A DNA stretch of 64,000 nucleotides, taken from positions 31,263-95,262 of the forward strand of contig CAJTKG010000006.1 of assembly GCA_910576935.1 (NCBI GenBank), read 5' to 3'. Origin of the DNA: an uncultured Muribaculaceae bacterium (GTDB taxonomy: Bacteria; Bacteroidota; Bacteroidia; Bacteroidales; Muribaculaceae). Of the stretch, positions 43,444 through 53,776 are shown piece after piece. A model generated the notes under the pieces. The model searched no databases, was not told the DNA's origin, and was given only the letters and a program-made list of their open reading frames with translations. Within the stretch, counting starts at the first letter, position 1, and each line of letters starts with the position of its first letter. The position numbers and the translations under genes were made by a program.

Positions 43444-46221
43444 ATGGAAGAAAAAAAACTGTTTCTGCTCGATGCATATGCGCTTATCTATCGGGCTTAT
43501 TATGCTTTGATACGTTCGCCGCGCATTACATCGAAGGGTTTCAATACTTCGGCGATATTCGGCTTCTGCAACACGCTCGACGAAATTCTGCGTAAAGAAA
43601 ACCCCGGTTATATCGCTGTCTGTTTCGATCCACCCGGCGGCAAGACTTTCCGTCATGAAATCTATCCGGAGTATAAAGCCCAGCGCGATAAGCAGCCTGA
43701 GGATATCACGGCTTCCATACCATATATAAAGCGTATTCTCGGGGCTTACCGCATCCCGGTTATCGAGATGCCCGATTTCGAGGCTGATGATGTCATCGGC
43801 TCGCTCGCCCGTCTCGCCGGACTCGAGGGTTTTACGACTTATATGATGACGCCCGACAAGGATTACGGTCAGTTGGTCGATGACAATACATATATGTATC
43901 GTCCCGCGTTGCGCGGCCAGGGTTTCGAGATTCGCGGACCTCGCGAGGTGTGCGAGCGCTATGGCATACCGTCGCCGGAGCGTGTTGTCGATCTGCTCGC
44001 TCTCGAGGGTGATGCCAGCGATAATGTGCCCGGGTGTCCGGGTGTCGGCGAGAAGACGGCTGCGAGGCTCATAGGCGAGTGGGGCACTGTCGAGAATCTG
44101 CTTGATCATGCCGACTGCGTCAAAGGCGCTCTCGGCGCCAAGATTGCCGCCAATGCCGGGCAGATACGCTTTTCGAAGTTTCTTGTGACCATAAAGACAG
44201 ATGTGCCTCTTGATGTGCGCCCCGAGGACTTGCGACGTCAGCAGCCTGACGTCGAGGCTTTGACGGCTGTCTTTGACGAACTCGAGTTCAAGACCATGGC
44301 GGCAAGACTCACGGGCGTCAGACAATCAGCCGTCAGAAACGAATCTGAAAAAGAGGCAAAGACGGTTTCACCGCCGATGGCCTCGCTGTTTGATCTTCCC
44401 GATGAATCTGACGTAGCTGCCGGGTCTTCGGCGGCCGACTCTGAGCGTGGTAGCTATCGGCGTCTTGCCGATGCGGGCGACCTTGATGCTTTCGTCTCTG
44501 AGACGCTTGCTGCCGGAATGGCGGGCGTGTCGCTCTATGCCGCCGGCGATGAAGCCATGACGGCCGAGTTTGAAGGTATAGCCATATCGGTTGCCGACAA
44601 TCGCACGGCCTTTTTCTCTATGCCCATGCCCGGCGAGGCCCTTGAGGCGGCTTTGGCGGCGCTTCGCCGTCTTTTCGGCGGCGCAACCACGATTGTCGGT
44701 AATGACATTAAACGCGACATGATCATTCTGCGGCGCGCGGGCGTTGAATTCGCAGCTCCCTATTTCGACACGTCGGTGGCCCATTATCTCATATCGCCCG
44801 AGACAAATCATCGTCTGAGTACACTGGCGATGATATATCTTGATTATAAAACCGTCGATTTTGACATGACTGCGGCTCAACTTAAAAAACGCAGCCGACT
44901 CAGTGATGACGAGGCTTGTTTGCAGAGTTGCGAGGCGGCTGATGTAAACCGCCGTCTTGTCGCGTTACTTGCATCCGAGATTGACCGGCGCGGGCAGCGT
45001 AAACTTCTCGATGACATCGAGCTGCCTATGGTGGCTGTTCTCGCGTCTATGGAGTGGAACGGTGTCAGGATCGATGTTGCCGAACTCGCGGCCCTGTCGC
45101 GTCGGCTTACGGCGCAGGTAACCGAGCTTGAGGCCCGCGCTTACGATTATGCGGGTGGTCCGTTCAATCTGAGTTCGCCCGCTCAGGTCGGTGAGGTTTT
45201 GTTCGGGAAGCTCGAAATCGACCCGTCGGCAAAAAAGACAAAGCGTGGCGCATGGTCTACAACCGAGGAAGTGCTCGAGAAATACCGCGACAAACATCCT
45301 ATCGTCGACCTCATACTCGAGATCAGAGGACTGCGCAAACTTCTTGCGACCTATGTCGACGCTCTGCCTAAACTTATAAATCCCGTGACCGGCAAGATAC
45401 ACACTACATTCAATCAGACCGTGACCGCCACCGGACGGCTCTCGTCGACCAATCCCAATCTTCAGAATATACCGATACGCACAGATGACGGCCGCGAGAT
45501 ACGTCGTGCCTTTATCCCCGGGCGGGGCAATCTGCTCCTTTCGGCCGATTATTCGCAGATCGAGTTGCGTCTGATGGCCTCTCTGAGCGGCGACGAGGCC
45601 ATGGTCGAGGCTTTTGCGGCTCATCAGGACATCCATCGCGCGACGGCTGCCAAGATATACCGCCTGTCACTCGACGATGTCTCCGACAATCAGCGCCGCA
45701 AGGCAAAGACCGCCAATTTCGGCATCATCTACGGCATATCGGCTTTCGGCCTTGCCGAACGTCTGTCTATACCCCGCGCCGAGGCCAAGGAATTGATCGA
45801 AGGCTATCTTGCCACATACCCGCGCGTCAAGGAGTACATGGATGAATCGATCGGTAATGCCCGTCGTGACGGCTATGTGACGACGATCATGGGGCGCAAG
45901 CGATTCCTGTCCGAAATCAATTCGCGCAACGCTGTCGTTCGCGGCTATGCCGAGCGTAATGCCATCAATGCCCCGCTTCAGGGCTCGGCTGCCGATATCA
46001 TTAAAATTGCGATGATCGACATCGACCGTGAATTCCGTCGTCTCGGCCTAAGGTCGAAGATGATTATTCAGGTCCATGACGAACTTGTCTTTGATGTCGT
46101 GCCCGAAGAACTTGAGACGGTCAAGAGTCTTGTCGTCCGTCTGATGGTCAACGCCTATCATGGCCGTGTGGCTCTCGAGGTCGGCGTGGGTGTCGGCTCC
46201 AATTGGCTTGAAGCACATTGA
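43444..46221 (+). CDS. polA: DNA polymerase I (proofreading site apparently degenerate)
   Basis: The 925-residue enzyme replaces RNA primers and fills repair gaps. Residues 1-310 are the 5'-3' exonuclease/FEN domain (YPEYKAQRDKQPEDI, DFEADDVIGSLA, GDASDNVPGCPGVGEKTA). Residues about 340-530 occupy the 3'-5' exonuclease domain but lack its catalytic residues: the DxE of motif I reads VSLY (362-365) and motif III reads CEAADV (496-501) with Ala498 where Asp is expected, while Asp425 of motif II is kept. The polymerase domain is intact (LLSADYSQIELRL, RRKAKTANFGIIYG, VHDEL). So synthesis and primer removal should work, proofreading probably not. Confidence 0.97.
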   Translation: MEEKKLFLLDAYALIYRAYYALIRSPRITSKGFNTSAIFGFCNTLDEILRKENPGYIAVCFDPPGGKTFRHEIYPEYKAQRDKQPEDITASIPYIKRILGAYRIPVIEMPDFEADDVIGSLARLAGLEGFTTYMMTPDKDYGQLVDDNTYMYRPALRGQGFEIRGPREVCERYGIPSPERVVDLLALEGDASDNVPGCPGVGEKTAARLIGEWGTVENLLDHADCVKGALGAKIAANAGQIRFSKFLVTIKTDVPLDVRPEDLRRQQPDVEALTAVFDELEFKTMAARLTGVRQSAVRNESEKEAKTVSPPMASLFDLPDESDVAAGSSAADSERGSYRRLADAGDLDAFVSETLAAGMAGVSLYAAGDEAMTAEFEGIAISVADNRTAFFSMPMPGEALEAALAALRRLFGGATTIVGNDIKRDMIILRRAGVEFAAPYFDTSVAHYLISPETNHRLSTLAMIYLDYKTVDFDMTAAQLKKRSRLSDDEACLQSCEAADVNRRLVALLASEIDRRGQRKLLDDIELPMVAVLASMEWNGVRIDVAELAALSRRLTAQVTELEARAYDYAGGPFNLSSPAQVGEVLFGKLEIDPSAKKTKRGAWSTTEEVLEKYRDKHPIVDLILEIRGLRKLLATYVDALPKLINPVTGKIHTTFNQTVTATGRLSSTNPNLQNIPIRTDDGREIRRAFIPGRGNLLLSADYSQIELRLMASLSGDEAMVEAFAAHQDIHRATAAKIYRLSLDDVSDNQRRKAKTANFGIIYGISAFGLAERLSIPRAEAKELIEGYLATYPRVKEYMDESIGNARRDGYVTTIMGRKRFLSEINSRNAVVRGYAERNAINAPLQGSAADIIKIAMIDIDREFRRLGLRSKMIIQVHDELVFDVVPEELETVKSLVVRLMVNAYHGRVALEVGVGVGSNWLEAH

Positions 46222-46300
46222 TACTCAGTCTTTAAATGTCTTTTAACAAGACACGGGTAAACTTATTTTTACAAAAATTGTAATATTTATACAAGCGATT

Positions 46301-46330
46301 TGTTTTAAATGACAAAAATGCTTAATTTTG
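46301..46330 (+). promoter_or_regulatory. Promoter of the small membrane protein gene
   Basis: TTG (46301-46303), 19-base spacer, TAATTTTG (46323-46330); the GTG start follows 22 bases later. Confidence 0.75.
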
Positions 46331-46352
46331 CATAAAATTAATTTAAATACTC

Positions 46353-46670
46353 GTGGCCGAAGATAATATAACATATGAAAATGTAGACGCCGAAGACGAC
46401 GTCAAGACAAAAGAACCGCTGAATGTCTATGACAAACTGGCGATGATATCGATTGTAGTGACGATCATTGCCTGGGTGGTGCTTTCTTTTAACGGTGTGG
46501 TTGCTCTTATTGTCAGCTCCTTGGCGTTTGTCGGAGCCTGTTTCGGACTTAAAGCGTCGCGACGGCTGTCGCGTAATGTGGCGATAACGTCAATAGTGGC
46601 GTCGTCGGTGCTGATGGTGGTTGTCGGAGCTTTTCTTATAGTTATATATGTAGGCTTGTCGACGGTTTAG
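46353..46670 (+). CDS. Small two-to-three-helix membrane protein
   Basis: A 105-residue protein with an acidic N-terminus (about 1-25) and three hydrophobic stretches (about 28-48, 49-66, 76-102), separated by a basic KASRRLSRN turn. It resembles DUF4190-type small membrane proteins only in outline, and I do not assign a family. GTG 46353 is the only reasonable start and fits the promoter. It converges with trmD, 7 bases apart. Confidence 0.75.
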   Translation: MAEDNITYENVDAEDDVKTKEPLNVYDKLAMISIVVTIIAWVVLSFNGVVALIVSSLAFVGACFGLKASRRLSRNVAITSIVASSVLMVVVGAFLIVIYVGLSTV

Positions 46671-46677
46671 ACGGTGA

Positions 46678-47355
46678 TTAGTCCTGTAGCAGATCGGGCC
46701 GTAGACGTCGTGTGCGTTCGAGCGATTGTTCGTGACGCCATTCGTCGATCTTCGCCTGATGGCCCGATAGAAGTATTTCAGGCACTTCCCATCCATTATA
46801 ATCGGCCGGTCGTGTGTAGATTGGCGGCTCGAGCAGATTGTCCTGAAACGAATCGGTCAGAGCGCTCTGTTCGTCGCCTATCGCGCCCGGAATCAGGCGT
46901 ACGATTGCGTCGGCTATGATTGCTGCGGGGAGTTCACCACCGGTAAGCACATAATCGCCTATCGAGATCTCGCGGGTAATGAGGTGCTCGCGTATACGGT
47001 AATCTATGCCTTTATAGTGGCCGCATAATATAATGATGTTGTCGAGCAGCGACAGCGAGTTTGCCATGCGCTGGTTGAAGACCTCGCCGTCGGGTGCCGT
47101 GAATATCACTTCGTCGTAGTTGCGTTCGGCTTTGAGTGCCGAGATACACCGGTCGACCGGCTCAACCTGTATCACCATGCCGGCGTCGCCGCCGAAAGGA
47201 TAATCGTCTACTTTGCGGTGTTTGTTTGTCGTATAGTCGCGAAGGTTGTGCACTACGAGTTGTGCGAGACCTTTGTCGCATGCCCTTTTAAGTATAGAGC
47301 AGTTGAGCGGAGATTCAAGCATCTCGGGAAGTACGGTGATTATATCGATACGCAT
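46678..47355 (-). CDS. trmD: tRNA (guanine-37-N1)-methyltransferase TrmD
   Basis: The 225-residue enzyme methylates G37 next to the anticodon and prevents frameshifting. ATG 47355 starts the canonical MRIDIITVLPEML; the longer frame to 47451 runs through the promoter. Knot motifs are present: LRDYTTNKHRKVDDYPFGGD, CGHYKGIDYRI, and ISIGDYVLTGGELPA. It is transcribed alone rather than within rpsP-rimM-rplS as in many bacteria. Confidence 0.96.
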   Translation of the reverse strand: MRIDIITVLPEMLESPLNCSILKRACDKGLAQLVVHNLRDYTTNKHRKVDDYPFGGDAGMVIQVEPVDRCISALKAERNYDEVIFTAPDGEVFNQRMANSLSLLDNIIILCGHYKGIDYRIREHLITREISIGDYVLTGGELPAAIIADAIVRLIPGAIGDEQSALTDSFQDNLLEPPIYTRPADYNGWEVPEILLSGHQAKIDEWRHEQSLERTRRLRPDLLQD

Positions 47356-47384
47356 CGTCCGGGTTTGTTTTGGTTGGTGTCGTG

Positions 47385-47415
47385 CAAAATTAATCATAAG
47401 GGCTGATTTGGCCAA
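47385..47415 (-). promoter_or_regulatory. trmD promoter
   Basis: On the minus strand TTG (47415-47413), 20-base spacer, TAATTTTG (47392-47385), 30 bases before the ATG. The rest of the 319-base gap to the SusC gene shows only a weak plus-strand TAAGTTTG at 47563-47570 with CTG in place of the -33 TTG. Confidence 0.75.
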
Positions 47416-47674
47416 ATTCTGTAGTGTGCGCGATCTCGTCTGTATAAACAAAATTAAAACTATATGTGAAAAAATAAAGCCTTGTTATGTTAAAATCAGT
47501 TATCAACAATTAAATTTGATAAAAGTTCCATAAATAAGCCCTGCTATTATAAAATATTGTATTAAGTTTGTATTCAAACTGTGAAAATACGTCGTGATAA
47601 GGCGTCTTTTTCTGTTTTTCTGAATTGTAAAAATGCAATTTAATTAACCTTAGATAGAAACCAATAAAGTAATT

Positions 47675-50600
47675 ATGAAAAAACAGCTATTCCTACTGTT
47701 GTTTTCCCTTTTGGCGATAGCAGCTCAGGCTCGTGTCGTCACCGGCGTGGTTACTCAGGCTTCTGACGGCGACGTCGTCATCGGAGCCTCGGTCCAGGTC
47801 AAAGGGGTTAAAGGCGGAGTCTCAACCGACATCGATGGAAAGTATTCTATCAATGTCCCTGACGACAACGCAGTTCTGGTCTTCTCTTTTGTCGGTCTCA
47901 AGGCAAAAGAAGTAAAAGTCGGCAACCGCAGCGTTGTTGACGTCGTGCTCGAAGAGAACTCTCAGCTTCTCGAAGAGGTTGTCGTCACTGCTATGGGTCA
48001 GAGCCAGGCCAAGTCAAAACTTAACTTCGGTGTCCAGGAGCTAAAGGGTGATGAGGTTGTTGCCGGTCAGTCGACAAACTTCGTCAACACCCTTCAGGGC
48101 AAGGTAGCCGGTGTGCAGGTCTCTACTGCCGGCGGTTCGCCAAACTCGGCATCTCAGATTGTGATCCGCGCTATTTCGTCGGTCAATCAAGCCCAGAGCA
48201 ACGAGCCTCTGTTTGTCATCGACGGCATGCCTGTCCGTGGTGGTGGTTCGGCTGTAGCCGATATCAACTCCAACGATATCGAGTCTATGTCGGTTCTCAA
48301 AGGCGCTGCCGCTTCTGCCCTCTACGGTCAGGAAGGTGCCAACGGCGTCATTATCATTACCACAAAGAGTGGCAAGGACGGCGCGGTGACTGTAACAGCC
48401 AACGGCGGTTGGGAAATTTCCAACGTTGCCCGCACACCCAAAATCCAGAATACATTTATCGGTGGCTCGAACGGCTTTACCACTCCTAACGGTACAGGTG
48501 GCTGGGGTCCTCGTAAAAGCGACGATGATGTGATCTATGACAACCTCGGCGATTTCCTCGGTACAGGCTTCATGCAGAAATATGACCTCTCGATCTCGGG
48601 CGGTAACGAAAAATATTCGGCATATGCTTCCGCCAACTATATGGATAATCAGGGCGTTGTTCCTCACGACTACAAAAAACGTCTCGGTGTGTTCGTCAAA
48701 GGCGAGTTCAATCCCTCGAACACAATCAAGATCATGCTCTCTACCAACTTCATCAACAACACGAGCCGCGGTTTCGGCAACTCGATGTCTACCATCTACG
48801 GCTGGGCCATCAACCGCAACATGAGCGACTACAAACTGCCCAACGGCATGCCTAACTGGGGCTGCCGCTACGACGACTGGGATATCCTCACCGAAGACCA
48901 GCGCCTCGGTGCCACTCTCTCTCCGTACTACGGACGCTACATGGACAAGAGCCAGACCGAAGGCTCCCGTGTCATAATCAACGGTTCTATTCAGTGGGAA
49001 CCTATCGAAAACCTTACATTCACCGGCAAGGTGGCATATGACAAAGGTTGGTCGACATACGAAGCGTCGACAAGACCCCGCTATACGATGGACGATTTTG
49101 AAGGCGGCGCCGTCAGCGATGCACTTCAGGAAACACTTCACGGCCGCATGGGTACATATGTCTTCACTCCTTCGCGCAGCGAACGTGTCACCGCTCAGCT
49201 TCTCGGCAATTATTACTGGAAGATCAACGAAGACTTCAACCTCAACTTCTTTGCCGGCGGCGAGTACTCCGAGACAAAAGGCCTCTCGGGCAACTTCGGC
49301 GGCAAGCACTTTGTTTTGGACGGTGATTTTTACTCGTTCAACAACCTTGATTCGCAATATTTCAAGTTAGGTACTGGCGATTACGATCTTAGACTTAGCC
49401 ATACAGAGAAAAACAAATTCGGTTATTTCGGTGAAATCCGTTTCGACTATAAAAATGTGATTCAGGTTTCGGCAACCGGTCGTATCGACGGTTCGTCAAC
49501 CCTCAAGCAGGTAAATTCTACCTACTTCTACCCCTCGTTTACCGGCGGCGTCATCTTCTCCGAGCTTCTCGGTATCCAGAGCAATGTATTCTCATACGGC
49601 AAGATCCGCGGCAACTGGGCGAAAGTCGGTAAAGACGCTCCCGCCAACCAGTTCTCCGACAACTACAAACAGTGGCCTACATTCCCCGACGGTGGCTTCG
49701 GCGTCGACCCGACAGCTTCAAAAGCCCTTTATCTCGACCCCGAGATGACAAGTTCGTGGGAAATCGGTGCCGACCTCCGTTTCTTCAACAACCGCACCCG
49801 TCTTGACGTAGCATATTATAACACCACAGTCGACAATCAGATTGTGATAGTTCGTGTATCTCCTTCGTCAGGTACGATCCTTCAGACACGTAATGAGGGT
49901 TGTATCGAGAATCAGGGCCTTGAGGCTACTTTAAATCAGGATATTATCGTGAGCAAAGACTTCAATTGGTCTGCGATTGTCAACTTCTCATACAATCGCG
50001 GTAAAGTAAAATCGCTCCCCGAGAATGTGAGTGAGATTCAGGGCGGTCAGTATGGCGATATCTTTACTTCTGCTTACCTTGGCGGTTCTACAACCGGTGT
50101 TTCGGGTATCGACTACCAGCGCGCTCCCGACGGCAGTGTTATTATCGACGCCAAAGGTTATCCCGTAGTTTCGCCCGCCAAAGGCAACTATATTGGCAAC
50201 CGTGAGCCCGACTGCCTTATCGGTCTCGGCTCTAATCTGTCATGGAAGAATCTCTCTCTGTCATTCCTCTTTGACGGTCGCGTCGGCGGTGACGTTGTCA
50301 ATGTCACCGGTCGCAGCCTCATAAGCAACGGCATGGACGCCCGTCTGGCCAAATACCGCAACCATAAAGTTGTCTTCAACGGTGTTGTCGACAACGGCGA
50401 CGGTACATACAGCAAAAACACGACACCTGTTATCCTCGACCAGCAGACCGTCAGCAACTATGTCTACAACGTGTCGTCGAACTTCATCGAAGACGGTTCT
50501 TATGTCCGCCTAAGCTACGTGACACTTGCTTATGACTTCAGCAGCCTCATGAAACGTCTCGGCAGCAAGAATCCTGTAAAGGGTCTCAAGTGCTCTGTTA

Positions 50601-50752
50601 CGGGCCGCAACCTCTTCCTGCTCACCAAATACTCGGGTGCCGATCCTCAGGTTATGCCTTCTGCAGCCAACGGTACGGGTGCCATGGGTGTCGACAACTA
50701 CAGTGTGCCGAGTCTGCGTAGCTTCAACTTCAATGTTAACGTAACCTTCTAA
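47675..50752 (+). CDS. SusC/RagA-family TonB-linked transporter (second locus)
   Basis: A 1025-residue SusC homologue: signal peptide (1-19), carboxypeptidase-regulatory-like domain (about 20-95, GVVTQASDGDVVIGASVQVK), TonB-box-like LEEVVVTAMG, plug with TLQGKVAGVQV, LFVIDGMPVRGG and SVLKGAAASALYGQEGANGV, and a barrel ending NVNVTF. It is clearly different from the first SusC in the plug and barrel, so the two loci should take different substrates. It heads a four-gene operon with a SusD-like and two lipoprotein genes. Confidence 0.96.
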   Translation: MKKQLFLLLFSLLAIAAQARVVTGVVTQASDGDVVIGASVQVKGVKGGVSTDIDGKYSINVPDDNAVLVFSFVGLKAKEVKVGNRSVVDVVLEENSQLLEEVVVTAMGQSQAKSKLNFGVQELKGDEVVAGQSTNFVNTLQGKVAGVQVSTAGGSPNSASQIVIRAISSVNQAQSNEPLFVIDGMPVRGGGSAVADINSNDIESMSVLKGAAASALYGQEGANGVIIITTKSGKDGAVTVTANGGWEISNVARTPKIQNTFIGGSNGFTTPNGTGGWGPRKSDDDVIYDNLGDFLGTGFMQKYDLSISGGNEKYSAYASANYMDNQGVVPHDYKKRLGVFVKGEFNPSNTIKIMLSTNFINNTSRGFGNSMSTIYGWAINRNMSDYKLPNGMPNWGCRYDDWDILTEDQRLGATLSPYYGRYMDKSQTEGSRVIINGSIQWEPIENLTFTGKVAYDKGWSTYEASTRPRYTMDDFEGGAVSDALQETLHGRMGTYVFTPSRSERVTAQLLGNYYWKINEDFNLNFFAGGEYSETKGLSGNFGGKHFVLDGDFYSFNNLDSQYFKLGTGDYDLRLSHTEKNKFGYFGEIRFDYKNVIQVSATGRIDGSSTLKQVNSTYFYPSFTGGVIFSELLGIQSNVFSYGKIRGNWAKVGKDAPANQFSDNYKQWPTFPDGGFGVDPTASKALYLDPEMTSSWEIGADLRFFNNRTRLDVAYYNTTVDNQIVIVRVSPSSGTILQTRNEGCIENQGLEATLNQDIIVSKDFNWSAIVNFSYNRGKVKSLPENVSEIQGGQYGDIFTSAYLGGSTTGVSGIDYQRAPDGSVIIDAKGYPVVSPAKGNYIGNREPDCLIGLGSNLSWKNLSLSFLFDGRVGGDVVNVTGRSLISNGMDARLAKYRNHKVVFNGVVDNGDGTYSKNTTPVILDQQTVSNYVYNVSSNFIEDGSYVRLSYVTLAYDFSSLMKRLGSKNPVKGLKCSVTGRNLFLLTKYSGADPQVMPSAANGTGAMGVDNYSVPSLRSFNFNVNVTF

Positions 50753-50775
50753 TCTTATCTCCAACGATCATTATT

Positions 50776-52629
50776 ATGAACAAAATAAAAGCAATATCTT
50801 TAGCTGCGCTTATCGGACTTGCGACTGCGGGATGCCAGGACATTCTCAAAGATAACGTCAACAACGATAAAGCTCATGCGAATACTGCCGAGCTTGGCCT
50901 GCCTGTCATGGTCTTCTATGCCAATCAGACGGTCTATGACCATGCCGAGTATTATATATATCTTTCGCAGTGCCTTACCACTATGGGTAAGTCTCAGACA
51001 GGCACATACGCATACAAAAGCGGCTGGCAGTTCCTCACCATGAACCGTCATCCCCAGTGGCGTCGTCATTTCTACGACATCGGTGTAAACGGCAACGAGC
51101 TTATCAAGAACTCGCGCAATCTCGGTTCGCCCAACTATGAGCTTATCGCCCGCACCATCATGCTCATGTCTACGCAGCTCACTACCGACTGCTTCGGCGA
51201 CATGCCACGTTCTGAAGCATATCTGTCAAACTCGCCCCATTACGACACTCAGGCCTCGATCTATGCATGGATGTTCCAGGAGTGCGAAGATCTTCTGGCC
51301 CTCTATAACGACCCCGCTGTTGTAAACAGTCCTGAAAATCAGATTATCACTCAGAAGATGGATCGCGTCTATGCCGGCGACCTCAACAAATGGAAAGGTC
51401 TTGTCCAGGCTGTCAAAGCCCGCCTGCTTCTGCGTAACATACCCAATATCGACCGTTCGCCCGCAACATGCCAGAAGGTTATTGATGCCGCTCAGGCTGC
51501 CATCGACACATGGCGTAGCGGCGACCTGCTCTACGGCGCATGGTTCGGCAACGAGCCCCGTTATGTATTCTCGGGCGGCACAGGCGAGCAGAACGCTCCC
51601 TGGAGTCAGGCCCAGCCCAAGATCAACTCTTGGGAGTCTCGCGACAATCAGCTGACTTCGGCTGTTCCCTCGAAATTCTTCATCCAGGACTGCATGGGTC
51701 TCATCAATCCCGGTGTCGAGCTCCGTCAAGGCCTCTTTGACCGCAGCAACGGCTATGGCGCCGACCCGCGTCTGGCTCTTCTGCTCGTTCCTCAGAACGG
51801 TCCTACGTCGGCTTCGAACGACAGACAGCAGGTTATGATACGTTTCCTCGAGAACAACATCGGCGCCGGTTCGACATTCAAGCAGACTCACTATCCCAAC
51901 CTCTACGCCGGTGCATATGCCGCCGGAGTTGATGCCTACAACGCCATCTTCACAATGGAAGAGCTTTATTTCATCCAGGCTGAGGCATATTATTGGAAGG
52001 GTGATAAAGTCAAAGCCTGCGAGCTCGCCAAAGAAGCAACTCAGTGGAATGTTCAGCGTCATCTCGACCGCTACCTCGCCGATAATAACGGTCTCTATCC
52101 TGTCGCCGGCAACGCGCCTTCGACACCGACCGGCGCCGCTTCGGCCCAGAAAAACTTTGAAAGCCGCGCTACCGCGTTCTTCGACAACGTAAAAGTCGGC
52201 GCTGTCAAGCCCGCAAGCGAAATCGGTCAGAAACACTGGTTCTTCGACCCCGCCAACTACACACTCTATGACCTGATGACTCAGAAATATATTGCCATGT
52301 ATATGCAGCCCGAGCAGTGGACCGACATGCGTCGTTATCACTACTCAAACAACCGTAACGGCTATGGCATCGGCGACGCCCAGGAAATCGTCTATCCGAC
52401 ACTCCGTCGTCCCTACAACCTCTATCAGGCATTCTGGATCGACGGCCTGTCGACCTCGGAGCAGGAAAACAGCTGGGTGCAGCGCATCAACTACGACCCC
52501 GAGACCGAGGAGAAATATAACCTCGCCGAACTCGAGCGTCTGGGTGCTTCGAAAAATCACAAATGGCTGAGAGTGCCCATGATCTGGTCATATGACTATG
52601 GCGTCAAATCATCTCTCACCGCTGAATGA
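50776..52629 (+). CDS. SusD-like surface lipoprotein (SusD_2-type)
   Basis: A 617-residue lipoprotein (signal ends TAGC, Cys20). The sequence resembles the SusD_2 branch (QTVYDHAEYYIYLSQCLTTM, LMSTQLTTDCFGDMPRSEA, FTMEELYFIQAEAYYWKGD), which has the same helical fold as SusD but little identity to the protein at 3384. It starts 23 bases after the SusC stop and should form the lid of that transporter. Ligand not deducible. Confidence 0.9.
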   Translation: MNKIKAISLAALIGLATAGCQDILKDNVNNDKAHANTAELGLPVMVFYANQTVYDHAEYYIYLSQCLTTMGKSQTGTYAYKSGWQFLTMNRHPQWRRHFYDIGVNGNELIKNSRNLGSPNYELIARTIMLMSTQLTTDCFGDMPRSEAYLSNSPHYDTQASIYAWMFQECEDLLALYNDPAVVNSPENQIITQKMDRVYAGDLNKWKGLVQAVKARLLLRNIPNIDRSPATCQKVIDAAQAAIDTWRSGDLLYGAWFGNEPRYVFSGGTGEQNAPWSQAQPKINSWESRDNQLTSAVPSKFFIQDCMGLINPGVELRQGLFDRSNGYGADPRLALLLVPQNGPTSASNDRQQVMIRFLENNIGAGSTFKQTHYPNLYAGAYAAGVDAYNAIFTMEELYFIQAEAYYWKGDKVKACELAKEATQWNVQRHLDRYLADNNGLYPVAGNAPSTPTGAASAQKNFESRATAFFDNVKVGAVKPASEIGQKHWFFDPANYTLYDLMTQKYIAMYMQPEQWTDMRRYHYSNNRNGYGIGDAQEIVYPTLRRPYNLYQAFWIDGLSTSEQENSWVQRINYDPETEEKYNLAELERLGASKNHKWLRVPMIWSYDYGVKSSLTAE

Positions 52630-52660
52630 TAACAGACAAATAGAATAACTTTCAAAATTG

Positions 52661-53755
52661 ATGATATCTATGAACTTAAAATATAAACTGGCATTCATAG
52701 CCGTCGGGGCGCTTGCCGTAAGTTCTTGTGCTAATCACGACCTCATTCCCGACATATCTGAGATCGGTCAGCCTGTACCGACATGTTACTGGGAGGTCGG
52801 TTCGACTGTCTGCAAAGCCGGCGACAGCTTTACTTTCCTCGGCAAATATACCGTTGAGCCCGGTCGCACACCCGAACGCAGCGAAGTGTGGTATCTCATC
52901 GCTCGAGAGGACGTTGCTGCAGTCAGTGCCAAACTCGGCGGTTCGTCGCTCAACTATACCGCATCGGTGACACTCAATGACACTATGCGTACATATCAGT
53001 CGATGGTTGAATACCCCCATTCGGCAGCCGAATTCAACGGCCACGAATATCTGCTCAACGGCACAGTGGGCGTTTCTCGTACACTCGCGCCCGTGGCATG
53101 GGTCGATGCGGCCGCATGGGATCAGAAGCTTTTCAATTCTTACTATCCCCAAGGTTTTGCCGATGATTTCAAGAAAACTGTTGTAGGCTATCTTACCGAC
53201 GAAGCCTCAGCTCCGTCCTACTATGCCGCTCTTAGAGCCGTATACCTCAACTACAACTTCACTAACGAGCAGTTCAAGGCAGTCGGACTCCCCGAGATCG
53301 ATACAACAAAAGACGACGGCGGTACATCAGAGAAGAGTGATCTTTGGTTCTCGACAACCGAGGCAAGCGATGATGCAATCGTAGGTTACTATTACATTAC
53401 ATACGACAACACCGATCCCGAGAAGCCGAAGACCATCTACAACGAGGTTGCCAAAGACTATACTCCTTCTGAAGGCCAGTTCATATATCCGGTCTACAAA
53501 TCTGCCGAGTGGGTCTTCTGCCGCTATGACGACAACAGCGGTTCGATAGTTTCGAGCGTGCGTCCCGAGTGGCTTCCCAAGTTCAAGACTCTTATCGAGA
53601 ACATTCCCTTCCAGGACTGGATCTATGATTCGGCCAACAGCTGCTATAAAGTCGACTTCAGCCGCAAATATACACTCAAGGCCCAGTATCGCGTCTATGA
53701 CACTGACGGCAATGAAGGTATCGCAGCCGATGTTCGCGAAATCTCTATTAACTAA
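52661..53755 (+). CDS. Surface lipoprotein of the second SusCD locus, unknown fold
   Basis: A 364-residue lipoprotein (signal ends VSSC, followed by ANHDLIPD). The remainder is beta-rich and aromatic, with no domain I recognise; it fills the SusE/F-like position. Start is ATG 52661, with 52670 equally possible; both give a clean signal peptide. It lies 31 bases after the SusD gene and 21 before the PKD lipoprotein gene. Probable role is substrate capture at the surface; that is inference from position. Confidence 0.8.
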   Translation: MISMNLKYKLAFIAVGALAVSSCANHDLIPDISEIGQPVPTCYWEVGSTVCKAGDSFTFLGKYTVEPGRTPERSEVWYLIAREDVAAVSAKLGGSSLNYTASVTLNDTMRTYQSMVEYPHSAAEFNGHEYLLNGTVGVSRTLAPVAWVDAAAWDQKLFNSYYPQGFADDFKKTVVGYLTDEASAPSYYAALRAVYLNYNFTNEQFKAVGLPEIDTTKDDGGTSEKSDLWFSTTEASDDAIVGYYYITYDNTDPEKPKTIYNEVAKDYTPSEGQFIYPVYKSAEWVFCRYDDNSGSIVSSVRPEWLPKFKTLIENIPFQDWIYDSANSCYKVDFSRKYTLKAQYRVYDTDGNEGIAADVREISIN

Positions 53756-53776
53756 TCATCACAATTCGACCTTAAT

